NCBI GenBank assembly: GCA_001770955.1
Contig: MESL01000001.1
Location: 1-64,000, forward strand
Direction of reading: 5' to 3'
Source of the DNA: Burkholderiales bacterium RIFCSPLOWO2_12_FULL_65_40
Lineage (GTDB): Bacteria; Pseudomonadota; Gammaproteobacteria; Burkholderiales; Burkholderiaceae_C
DNA: 64,000 bases
Numbering within the stretch: the first letter of the stretch is position 1; every line of letters begins with the position of its first letter. Both the position numbers and the translations under genes were made by a program. Shown here piece by piece: positions 31,424-39,649 of the stretch. The notes beneath the pieces were generated by a model. The model had not been told where the DNA came from, made no database searches, and worked only from the letters and a program-made list of their open reading frames with translations.

Positions 31424-33226
31424 ATGCACCGCAGCCCTTTCCGTCACCTGGGACTTCTGGCCACAGCTGCCCTGCTGGCCGCCTGCAGCAGCACCCCGCG
31501 CTTCAGCTACACCGTGCCCAGCCAGCCCGAAGGGGCATCCGGCTACACCGAAAAGCCGGGCTGGGCCACCACGCAGTTCGCCGTGGCTGCCGCCAACCCG
31601 CTGGCCACCGACGCGGGCTACCAGGTGCTCAAGGCCGGCGGCTCGGCCGTGGATGCGGCCATCGCGGTGCAGATGGTGCTGACGCTGGTCGAACCCCAGT
31701 CCAGCGGCATCGGGGGCGGCGCCTTCCTGCTGCACGCGCGCGGCGGCCAGGTGGAGGCCTATGACGGGCGCGAGACCGCGCCCGCTGCCGCTGACGAAAA
31801 GCTCTTTCTCGACGCCAGCGGCAAGCCCCTGGCATTCCATGACGGCGTGGTCGGAGGCCGCTCGGTCGGCGTGCCGGGCACCGTGCGCATGCTGGAGATG
31901 GCGCACCGCCAGCACGGCAGGCTGCCCTGGGCGGCGCTGTTCCAGCCCGCCATTCAACTGGCCGAGGGCGGCTTCAAGGTCAGCGCGCGGCTGCACACCC
32001 TGCTGGCCAACGAAAAATTTCTGGCCAAAGACCCGGTGGCGGCCGCCTACTTCTATGACGCCGCAGGCAAACCCTGGCCCGTGGGCCATCTGCTGAAAAA
32101 CCCCGAACTGGCTGACGTGCTGCGCCAGATCGCCACCGAGGGCAGCCGTGCCCTGCACGAAGGCCCGGTGGCCGAGGCCATCGTGGACAAGGTGCGCCAG
32201 CACCCCACCAACCCCGGCCGCCTGAGCCTGGCTGACCTGGCCTCCTACCAGCCCAGAAAACGCGAGGCGCTGTGCACCGACTACCGCGCCCGCGCGCAGG
32301 ACTACCGCCTCTGCGGCTTCCCGCCGCCCAGCTCGGGCGCCATCGCCGTGGGCCAGATCCTGGGCATCCTGAACCACACCAACGCCGCCAGCCTGCCGCT
32401 GCAGGACGGCCTGCCCTCGGCCGAATGGCTGCACCTCTACACCGAGGCCGCGCGCCTGGCCTTTGCCGACCGCGCCCTCTATGTGGCCGACCCCGATTTC
32501 GTGCAGCCCCCCGGCGGCAGCTGGATGAGCCTGATCGACCCAGGCTACCTCGCCAGCCGCGCGCAGCTGATTGGTGCGCAGAGCATGAAGACAGCCCAGC
32601 CCGGCAACCCCGCTGGCACCAGGACCAGCCTGGCCCCCATGCCAGACCAGCCCGAATACGGCACCAGCCACATCAGCATCGTCGATGCCCAGGGCAACGC
32701 CCTGGCCATGACCACCACCATCGAGGATGCGTTTGGCGCGCGCCAGATGGTCAAAGGCTTTTTGCTGAACAACGAACTGACCGATTTCAGCTTTGTCCCC
32801 GCCGATGCGCAAGGCGCTTCAATAGCCAACCGCGTGCAGCCGGGCAAGCGCCCCCGCTCGTCCATGGCGCCCACGCTGGTGCTTGACAAGGCCAGCGGCC
32901 AGGTGCTGATGAGCGGCGGCAGCCCGGGCGGCGCGCTCATCATCCACTACACGGCCAAGGTGCTCTACGGCACGCTGCAGTGGGGTCTGATGCCGCAGCA
33001 GGCCATCAACCTGCCCAACTTCGGTTCGCTCAACGGCCCCTCGCTGCTCGAGGAAAAGCGCTTTCCGCCCGCCACGGTGGAGCAGCTGCGCACCCGGGGC
33101 GCCGAGGTGCGCGAGATGAACATGACCAGCGGCCTGCAAGCCCTCACGCGCGGCCAGGCGCACGGCCAGCCCGTCTGGTTCGGTGGTGCCGACCCGCGCC
33201 GCGAGGGCGTCGTCATGGGTGACTAA
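31424..33226 (+). CDS. ggt: Gamma-glutamyltransferase (glutathione hydrolase) lipoprotein
   Basis: A 600-residue N-terminal nucleophile enzyme that cleaves glutathione and other gamma-glutamyl compounds in the periplasm. The signal peptide ends in the lipobox LLAAC, so it is probably lipid-anchored. The proenzyme is expected to split itself before Thr414 in the TSHISIVD motif, giving large and small subunits. The downstream GGSPGGALI block matches the oxyanion loop. The ATG at 31424 has AGGAG seven bases upstream; an open frame continues to 31367. The IS30 element is just upstream. Confidence 0.94.
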   Translation: MHRSPFRHLGLLATAALLAACSSTPRFSYTVPSQPEGASGYTEKPGWATTQFAVAAANPLATDAGYQVLKAGGSAVDAAIAVQMVLTLVEPQSSGIGGGAFLLHARGGQVEAYDGRETAPAAADEKLFLDASGKPLAFHDGVVGGRSVGVPGTVRMLEMAHRQHGRLPWAALFQPAIQLAEGGFKVSARLHTLLANEKFLAKDPVAAAYFYDAAGKPWPVGHLLKNPELADVLRQIATEGSRALHEGPVAEAIVDKVRQHPTNPGRLSLADLASYQPRKREALCTDYRARAQDYRLCGFPPPSSGAIAVGQILGILNHTNAASLPLQDGLPSAEWLHLYTEAARLAFADRALYVADPDFVQPPGGSWMSLIDPGYLASRAQLIGAQSMKTAQPGNPAGTRTSLAPMPDQPEYGTSHISIVDAQGNALAMTTTIEDAFGARQMVKGFLLNNELTDFSFVPADAQGASIANRVQPGKRPRSSMAPTLVLDKASGQVLMSGGSPGGALIIHYTAKVLYGTLQWGLMPQQAINLPNFGSLNGPSLLEEKRFPPATVEQLRTRGAEVREMNMTSGLQALTRGQAHGQPVWFGGADPRREGVVMGD

Positions 33227-33227
33227 G

Positions 33228-33290
33228 AATAAAAAATGCCTCTAGCGCCCGTTGCACGGGCGCTAACAGCTATCAAATAAGTAGCAAATC
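33228..33290 (+). repeat. Dispersed intergenic palindromic repeat, copy 3
   Basis: Carries TGCCTCTAGCGCCCGT, then ACGGGCGCTAACAGCTATCA. The arms GCGCCCGT/ACGGGCGC pair perfectly. It lies between the convergent ggt and Na/Pi cotransporter genes and could end transcription from either side. Confidence 0.65.
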
Positions 33291-33294
33291 AGAT

Positions 33295-35106
33295 TCAATC
33301 GGCGGACTCGCCGTCCGCCGTGCGGCCCCCGGCAGGCCCGCCATCGACCTGCGCCGACAGCTCGGGCAGCGCCGCCAGACGCTGAATGGCCTTGAACCCC
33401 TGCTCGACCGCCCGGCGCAGATCGCTCAGGCGCGACAGCCACTCGTACACGGCATTGACATCCACGGCACCGCCCGCGCCCGCATGCAGCAACCCGGCCT
33501 TGGCCGTCTGGTAGGCCTCCTCGAAGGCCGTGCGCGCTTCGCCCACCACCCACTCGCCGCCCGGGCCCTGGTGCGGACCTTCCGGGTCGGCCGATGCAAA
33601 AAAGCTTTGGGCCGCCGTGAACACCGGCACCACGCAAACCACGATGTCCGGGCTGGCTGCTCCCGCTTCGGCGGAAGGGTTGTCAGGCATGCCTGGCAGG
33701 ATCAAGCCCGATAGCACGGACGGGCTGCCCCCGCTCGCCCGGGGCGTGTGGCTGCCCTGCACCCCCACATGGTGCATCACCCGGGCCAGGGTGTCGAAGT
33801 GCGTGGCAATCCGCAGCAGCTCGGGCAACTGGCTCGCCACATCCTGGTGCATGGGGTTGCGGCTGACCTCGCTGACAAACCGGCCAATCTCCTTTTGCAA
33901 GTGCTCCACCGTCTCCAGTTGGCGCGCCAGGCGCACGTCGGCCTGGGGCACCGGCGCCGCCCACGGCAAGGCCAGCGGGTTCTGGCGCACGGCCTCGCCT
34001 GCCAGCTGCATGGCCAAGTGCCCCATGCGCGCCATTTCGCGGCGCAGCGCCTGCAGCGCCAGCGCCGGCACGGCCGCCACGTTGCGATCAAGGTAGCGCG
34101 GCCGGGCGGCGTCCTCATCGGTCGAGCCAAACCGGGCCAGGAGAAAGCGCACCAGCGGCCCCGACAAGGGCCACATCAGAGCAACGCCGAGCAGATTGAA
34201 CAGGGTGTGGAAGATCACGAGCTGGGTCACCACATCGCCGCTGCCCATGAGCCAGATTCCCACGGCATGGATCAGCGCCAGCAAAGGAGACAGCAGCGCC
34301 ATGGCCACCAGGGCCGTGACCACATTGAACAGCACATGGGCCGCCGCCAGCCGGCGGGCATTGGAGGTGGCGCCGATGGCGGCCAGAATGCCGGTGAGTG
34401 TGGTGCCGATATTGGCGCCAATCACCATGCCGGCCCCCACCTCGACCGGCATCATGCCCCCGGCCACGGCCGTCAGCACCAGCGCGAAGGTCGCCGCCGA
34501 GGCCTGCAGCAATATCGTGATGCCCACGCCGAGCAGACCTGCCAATGCCACCCCGGAGACGGTGCTTTCCAGCGTCGGCAAGGCCTGCGGCCCCAGGCCC
34601 TCAAAACCATCCTTGAGCAGGTCAATGCCCAGAAAAAGCACGCCAAACCCCGCCAGTGCCATGCCCAGCCCGCTGCGGCGCGTGCCCTCACCCGTGAGCT
34701 TGAGCGCCATGCCGATGCCGATGAACGGCAGCGCAAAAGCGTCGATCTTCATCTTGAAGCCGATCCACGCCACCAGCCAGCCCGTCACCGAAGACCCCAC
34801 GTTGGAGCCGAACACCACCCACAGGGCCGAGGTGAAGCTCAGCAGCCCGGCGTTGACGAAGCCGATCGCGGCCACCGTCATGGCCGTGGACGACTGCACC
34901 AGCGCCGTGAGCAGCACACCGGTGACCAGTCCGTGCAGCCGCGTGCGCGTCCATGCGGCCAGAATGCGTTCCAGCGCCCGGCCCGCAGCCAGCTTCAGGC
35001 CATCGGTGAGCATGGTCATGCCGAGCAGGAACAGGCCAATGCCGCCCAGCAGCGACACCCCCATCAGCAGCGGCGAAGGCGCCGCAGTCACCGCCCCCTC
35101 AACCAC
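33295..35106 (-). CDS. Na/Pi cotransporter family protein
   Basis: A 603-residue sodium-phosphate cotransporter-like protein (NptA/YjbB type). The two inverted membrane repeats are recognisable from ALVQSSTAMTVAAIGF and ILLQASAATFALVL, with about eight hydrophobic helices up to residue ~310. The C-terminal part is cytoplasmic, helical and PhoU-like (ALQALRREMARMGHLAMQ). The start is GTG at 35106; an in-frame ATG at 35064 is possible. It may import or export phosphate. It lies 30 bases downstream of the acyl-CoA ligase gene on the same strand. Confidence 0.88.
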   Translation of the reverse strand: MVEGAVTAAPSPLLMGVSLLGGIGLFLLGMTMLTDGLKLAAGRALERILAAWTRTRLHGLVTGVLLTALVQSSTAMTVAAIGFVNAGLLSFTSALWVVFGSNVGSSVTGWLVAWIGFKMKIDAFALPFIGIGMALKLTGEGTRRSGLGMALAGFGVLFLGIDLLKDGFEGLGPQALPTLESTVSGVALAGLLGVGITILLQASAATFALVLTAVAGGMMPVEVGAGMVIGANIGTTLTGILAAIGATSNARRLAAAHVLFNVVTALVAMALLSPLLALIHAVGIWLMGSGDVVTQLVIFHTLFNLLGVALMWPLSGPLVRFLLARFGSTDEDAARPRYLDRNVAAVPALALQALRREMARMGHLAMQLAGEAVRQNPLALPWAAPVPQADVRLARQLETVEHLQKEIGRFVSEVSRNPMHQDVASQLPELLRIATHFDTLARVMHHVGVQGSHTPRASGGSPSVLSGLILPGMPDNPSAEAGAASPDIVVCVVPVFTAAQSFFASADPEGPHQGPGGEWVVGEARTAFEEAYQTAKAGLLHAGAGGAVDVNAVYEWLSRLSDLRRAVEQGFKAIQRLAALPELSAQVDGGPAGGRTADGESAD

Positions 35107-35135
35107 GGCGGCCCTGCGCTGTGCAAGCGCGCGAC

Positions 35136-36782
35136 TTACACATCGATCGCGTCCGCAGAGCCCGCCTGCTTGCGCAGCTCGAACTTCTGGATCTTCCCCG
35201 TGCTGGTCTTGGGCAGCTCACCAAACACCACGGCGCGCGGCACCTTGAAGCCGGCCAGGTGCTGCTTGCAGTGCGCCACGATGTCCTCGGGCGTCGTCGT
35301 GGCACCCGCCTTGAGTTCCACGAAGGCGCACGGCGTCTCGCCCCATTTGGCGTCGGGCTTGGCCACCACGGCGGCAGCGAGCACGTCAGGGTGGCGGTAG
35401 AGCACGTCTTCGACCTCGATGGACGAGATGTTCTCGCCGCCCGAGATGATGATGTCCTTGCTGCGGTCCTTGATCTTGATGTAGCCGTCGGGGTATTGCA
35501 CGGCCAGGTCACCACTGTGGAACCAGCCACCGGCGAAGGCTTCCTCGGTGGCCTTGGGATTCTTCAGGTAGCCCTTCATGGCAATGTTGCCCTTGAACAT
35601 GATCTCACCCATGGTCTCGCCGTCCTGCGGCACGGGCAACATCGTTTCGGGGTCGAGCACGCGCACGTCGCGCTCCAGGTGGTAGCGCACGCCCTGGCGC
35701 GCGTTGAGCCGCGCGCGCTCGCCAATGTCCAGGCCGTCCCAGGCCTCGTGCTTGGCGCACACCGTGGCCGGGCCGTACACCTCGGTCAGGCCGTAGACAT
35801 GGGTCAGGTCGAACCCCATCGTCTCCATGCCCTCGATCATCGAGGCCGGCGGCGCGGCGCCCGCCACCATGGCCTTGACGCCCGCGGGCACACCCACTTT
35901 CATCGCGGCCGGGGCGTTGACCAGCAGGCCGTGCACGATGGGCGCGCCGCAGTAGTGCGTGACGCCGTGGTTGCGGATGGCGTCGAAGATGGCCTGCGCC
36001 TCCACGCGGCGCAGGCACACGTTGACGCCCGCGCGCGCCGCCACCGTCCAGGGAAAGCACCAGCCGTTGCAGTGGAACATGGGCAGCGTCCACAGGTACA
36101 CCGCGTGCTTGGGCATGTCCCACTCCAGCACGTTGCTGATGGCGTTGGTATAGGCACCCCGGTGGTGGTAGACCACGCCCTTGGGGTTGCCGGTGGTGCC
36201 GCTGGTGTAGTTCAGCGCGATAGCGTCCCACTCGTCTTCAGGCAGCTCCCAGGCGAACTGCGGGTCACCGCCGGCCACGAAGGCCTCGTAGGTGGTGCTG
36301 CCGACCGTCTGGCTGGCGGGGCCATAGACAGCGTCCTCCACGTCGATCAGCAGCAGCGGCGTGGTGGATTGGCGCAGCGCCAGCGCCTTGGCCAGGGTGG
36401 GCGCGAACTCGGGGTCCACGATCACGGCCTTGGCCTCGCCGTGGTCCAGCATGAAGGCAATGGCCTCGGGGTCCAGCCGGGTGTTCAGCGCGTTGAGCAC
36501 GGCGCCCGCCATGGGCACGCCAAAGTGCGCCTCCACCATGGGCGGCGTGTTGGGCAGCATCACGGCCACGGTGTCGTTCTTGGCTATGCCGGCGCGGCGC
36601 AGGCTGCTGGCGAGCTGACGGCAGCGCGCGTAGGTCTGCGCCCAGGTCTGGCGCAGGCTGCCGTGCACGATGGCCAGACGGTCGGGGTAGACCTCGGCGG
36701 TGCGCTCGATGAAGCCCAGCGGCGACAGCGGGGCAAAGTTGGCAGCGGTGCGTGGCAGGTTCTGATCGAAGATCGACGTCAT
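35136..36782 (-). CDS. Acyl-CoA synthetase (AMP-forming), AlkK-like
   Basis: A 548-residue member of the ANL adenylating family that activates a carboxylic acid to its CoA thioester. The AMP-binding loop YTSGTTGNPKG lies at about residues 192-202. Further motifs are THVYGLTEVYGP, GWFHSGDLAV, the A8 hinge KDRSKDIIISGGENIS, and TGKIQKFELR with the catalytic lysine. Sequence character fits medium-chain fatty acid or methylmercaptopropionate ligases; the substrate cannot be set. The ATG at 36782 is chosen over the long upstream open frame because MTSIFDQNLPRT fits the family N-terminus. Confidence 0.92.
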   Translation of the reverse strand: MTSIFDQNLPRTAANFAPLSPLGFIERTAEVYPDRLAIVHGSLRQTWAQTYARCRQLASSLRRAGIAKNDTVAVMLPNTPPMVEAHFGVPMAGAVLNALNTRLDPEAIAFMLDHGEAKAVIVDPEFAPTLAKALALRQSTTPLLLIDVEDAVYGPASQTVGSTTYEAFVAGGDPQFAWELPEDEWDAIALNYTSGTTGNPKGVVYHHRGAYTNAISNVLEWDMPKHAVYLWTLPMFHCNGWCFPWTVAARAGVNVCLRRVEAQAIFDAIRNHGVTHYCGAPIVHGLLVNAPAAMKVGVPAGVKAMVAGAAPPASMIEGMETMGFDLTHVYGLTEVYGPATVCAKHEAWDGLDIGERARLNARQGVRYHLERDVRVLDPETMLPVPQDGETMGEIMFKGNIAMKGYLKNPKATEEAFAGGWFHSGDLAVQYPDGYIKIKDRSKDIIISGGENISSIEVEDVLYRHPDVLAAAVVAKPDAKWGETPCAFVELKAGATTTPEDIVAHCKQHLAGFKVPRAVVFGELPKTSTGKIQKFELRKQAGSADAIDV

Positions 36783-36802
36783 GGGCAAATACGGTAGGAA
36801 AG

Positions 36803-38503
36803 TTAGAAAGTGCTGGTGCGCCGGTTCAGCTTGGCGCGGTACATCGCTGCATCCGCGCTGGCCAGCAGGTTGTGGGCATCTTGCGCATCGCGCGGGAACA
36901 GGCTCAGACCGATGCTGGCGCGCAAGGGGTAAGGCTTGCCCTGGATGTCCAGCGGCTGCTCGAAGGCCTGCTGCAGTTTGGCAACAATCTGCTGCGCGGC
37001 CTCTTCGGAGTCTACGTTTTCGCACAGCACGGTGAACTCGTCCCCGGCCAGCCGGGCCACGGTGTCCACCTGGCGCACGGCACCCTGAATGACTTGTGCG
37101 GTAGCCTTGAGCACGGCGTCCCCCATGGCATGGCCCAGGCTGTCATTGATGGACTTGAACTCGTCCAGATCCACAAACAGCAGGGCGCAAGGCCGGCCAC
37201 TGCGCCGCGACATCTCCAGCGCCTGCGCCAGGCGCTGCTCGAACATCCGCCGGTTGGGCAACCCCGTCAGGGCATCATGGTGTGCCAGATGCGTCATGGC
37301 ATCGCGGCTGGCATTGAGTTCGGTCATCTGCAGGCGGATCTGCTGCTCCATGTCGCTGAAACTGCGGGCCAGTTCGCCGAGCTCGTCCTGCCGCTTCACG
37401 GGCAGCGCGCCATGCGCCTGCCCCTGCGAAAACGCCTGTGTGGCCCGCACCATTTCATGCAGCGGCCCGGTAACCACCCGGGACACCCAGGCCGCCAGCA
37501 CGATGCCGCCCAGACACAGCGCCAGCAGGATCTTGCCAATGCTGCGCCCCAGCTCGACGACCTCGCCCCGTACCACGGCCATCGGCTGCGAAAGCCCCAC
37601 CACCATGAACCGCCCGTCGTCCTGAAAGCCCAGCGGCATGCGCACAAAGGCCAGCACCTGCGGGTTGCCATCGCTGCCCTGGTGCGTCATCACCACCTGG
37701 CGGCTTTGTCCTTGAATGATCTGGCCTACCGGGGGCAGACTGTCCTGCGCCAGGATGCGCTGGCCCCGGTCAAAACCATAGGTCTGGCTGCGGTCCGAAT
37801 GCACCAGAAAATCCCCCCAGCGGTTGAGCAGATAAAACCCGTAGGGTGCGGGCAGACCGGCGCTGAGATTGGCAAAAAAAGCATCGGCCGTCACACGGAT
37901 CACGATGACCCCCACCAGCTGCCCGCCCTGCACAATGCTCGCCGCCATGTTGAACACGGGCAGTTCGCCGCCCTGATCGGGAATGCCCTCGTGGTTGATG
38001 CCGAATTCAGAGACATACACCGCGCCCGCACCCAGCTTGAGGGTTTCGAACACGAACGGGAAATGGGCCTTCTCCTGCAGCGCATCCCCCTCGACGCGGA
38101 CCATGCCCCGGCCCGAGCGCTCGACCCGCACCAGCTCCAGGCCATGGTCGCCCGCACTGATCAGCCGGATTTGCTGGTAGGCCGGGCGGGCCGACAGCGT
38201 GGCCTTGAACACGTTGGCCAGCATCTCCCGGTCATGGGCGTGCACGGCAGGGGTGGCCTGCGCTTGGGCAGCCTGCGTTTCGGCCACCAGCGCTGCCAGC
38301 ATGGTGGTGTCCCGGGCCACGGTGGCAAACCCGGCCTGCATGTGCTGCGTCAGGATTTGCGTGGTGGCCAGCAGGGCACGTTGCGCACGGTCGTTGAGCA
38401 TGTCGCGCCCGGACACGAACGTGAAATACCCCACCAGCATGGCCGCCAGAACGCTGAAGCAGGCCAGCAAGAACCCGAGGCGGAAACCGATGCTCCACTT
38501 CAT
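36803..38503 (-). CDS. Membrane GGDEF protein with dCache-type periplasmic sensor
   Basis: A 566-residue protein with a transmembrane helix (about residues 5-28), a large periplasmic dCache-like sensor, a second helix near residue 300, a HAMP linker and a C-terminal GGDEF domain. The active site reads AGDEF at 486-490, with an RQVD inhibitory site five residues earlier. AGDEF variants are known to be active in some cyclases. The start is the ATG at 38503, two bases after the stop of the PotD-like gene, so the pair is probably one operon and one signalling unit. Confidence 0.9.
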   Translation of the reverse strand: MKWSIGFRLGFLLACFSVLAAMLVGYFTFVSGRDMLNDRAQRALLATTQILTQHMQAGFATVARDTTMLAALVAETQAAQAQATPAVHAHDREMLANVFKATLSARPAYQQIRLISAGDHGLELVRVERSGRGMVRVEGDALQEKAHFPFVFETLKLGAGAVYVSEFGINHEGIPDQGGELPVFNMAASIVQGGQLVGVIVIRVTADAFFANLSAGLPAPYGFYLLNRWGDFLVHSDRSQTYGFDRGQRILAQDSLPPVGQIIQGQSRQVVMTHQGSDGNPQVLAFVRMPLGFQDDGRFMVVGLSQPMAVVRGEVVELGRSIGKILLALCLGGIVLAAWVSRVVTGPLHEMVRATQAFSQGQAHGALPVKRQDELGELARSFSDMEQQIRLQMTELNASRDAMTHLAHHDALTGLPNRRMFEQRLAQALEMSRRSGRPCALLFVDLDEFKSINDSLGHAMGDAVLKATAQVIQGAVRQVDTVARLAGDEFTVLCENVDSEEAAQQIVAKLQQAFEQPLDIQGKPYPLRASIGLSLFPRDAQDAHNLLASADAAMYRAKLNRRTSTF

Positions 38504-38505
38504 GG

Positions 38506-39591
38506 TCAGAATCTCTCGGGCCGGTCGCCCGAAACGATGCGTTGCCACAGACGGCTGCGGCGCGCGCCATCTTCCACCGGCTCCAGCCAGACGATGGAGC
38601 CCTTGACCACGCCCCCCACCAGCCCGGCGGGCTCCTCCAGGGTATTGGCCAAGCCCTGGCGCTGCGTCAGTTCGCGGTTCACCTGGGGTTCGAGCATGTA
38701 GTTGATCCACTGCGTGGCCAGCGCCACCTGGGTCGAGCGGCTGGAAATGGCCCAGCAGTCCAGCCAGGCCAGGGCCCCCTCGCGCGGCACGACATACCCC
38801 ACGTCCAGCCCGGCATCCAGGAACTGCTTGAGCTGCTGCTGCCCGTAGTTGGCATGCATCACAGCCACCCCGTGCCTACGGAACAGCTCCAGCGACTCTT
38901 CAGGCAGGTTGTAGAACGACAGCAGATTGCGGCGCAGCGCCACCAGGTGCCGCGCCACGGCGCCGAACTGATCCTCGGCAATGCGAAAGGGGGACTGGCC
39001 CAGGTGCATGGACGCCAGCGAAAAACCGTGGCTGCTGCCATCGAACGCCAGCACCCGCCCGCGCCAGCGCGGGTCCCAAAGCACCTCCAGCGATTCGGGG
39101 GGTGCCCCGAAGGCCTTGCGGTCATAGATCAGGCCCATTTCCGAATAGGTGTAGGGCACGGCGTACACCCGCCCCTGGTGGGCAATGCCCGCAATCGCAT
39201 CGAGCTGCCTGAAACGCGGCAATTGGCGGGTGACATTGGGAATGTCGCCCAAGGACAGGGGTACCAGTTGCTGCTGAGCGACGAACTGGGATATCTCCAC
39301 CGTGTTGGCCGCCACAACGTCGTACACCGGGCCTTTCAGGTCGGTCAGCTTGCTGCGCAGGATGTCGTCCGATCCCACGGTGGTGACTTCGACCCGCACG
39401 CCATGGCGTTTTTCAAACACCGCCACCAGATCCGGGTCGGCATAGCCTGGCCATGCCAGCACCCGCAGCACCGCAGGGGCGGCCAGTGCCGACGACGCCA
39501 GCGCCCAGCAAGCCAGAGCCAGCAAGGGCAGCCACCGACGCACGCGCTGCACGCGGCAGCCATGGACAGGCGCCTGGATCGTGTTGAGCAT
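38506..39591 (-). CDS. PotD-like periplasmic solute-binding protein
   Basis: A 361-residue extracellular binding protein of the spermidine/putrescine type. A signal peptide ends near SSALAAPA; then come VLAWPGYADPDLV, YDVVAANTVEISQF, PYTYSEMGLIYD and VPREGALAWLDCWAIS. No ABC permease or ATPase gene is adjacent. Instead it is followed directly by a membrane GGDEF gene with a periplasmic sensor. The probable role is to present a ligand, perhaps a polyamine, to that sensor, as NspS does for MbaA in Vibrio cholerae. It is divergent from dnaG. Confidence 0.85.
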   Translation of the reverse strand: MLNTIQAPVHGCRVQRVRRWLPLLALACWALASSALAAPAVLRVLAWPGYADPDLVAVFEKRHGVRVEVTTVGSDDILRSKLTDLKGPVYDVVAANTVEISQFVAQQQLVPLSLGDIPNVTRQLPRFRQLDAIAGIAHQGRVYAVPYTYSEMGLIYDRKAFGAPPESLEVLWDPRWRGRVLAFDGSSHGFSLASMHLGQSPFRIAEDQFGAVARHLVALRRNLLSFYNLPEESLELFRRHGVAVMHANYGQQQLKQFLDAGLDVGYVVPREGALAWLDCWAISSRSTQVALATQWINYMLEPQVNRELTQRQGLANTLEEPAGLVGGVVKGSIVWLEPVEDGARRSRLWQRIVSGDRPERF

Positions 39592-39649
39592 CTACCCCTC
39601 TCTGTGGTGCAACGACAAGTAACTGGCAGTTTACGCGGACAATACCCGG

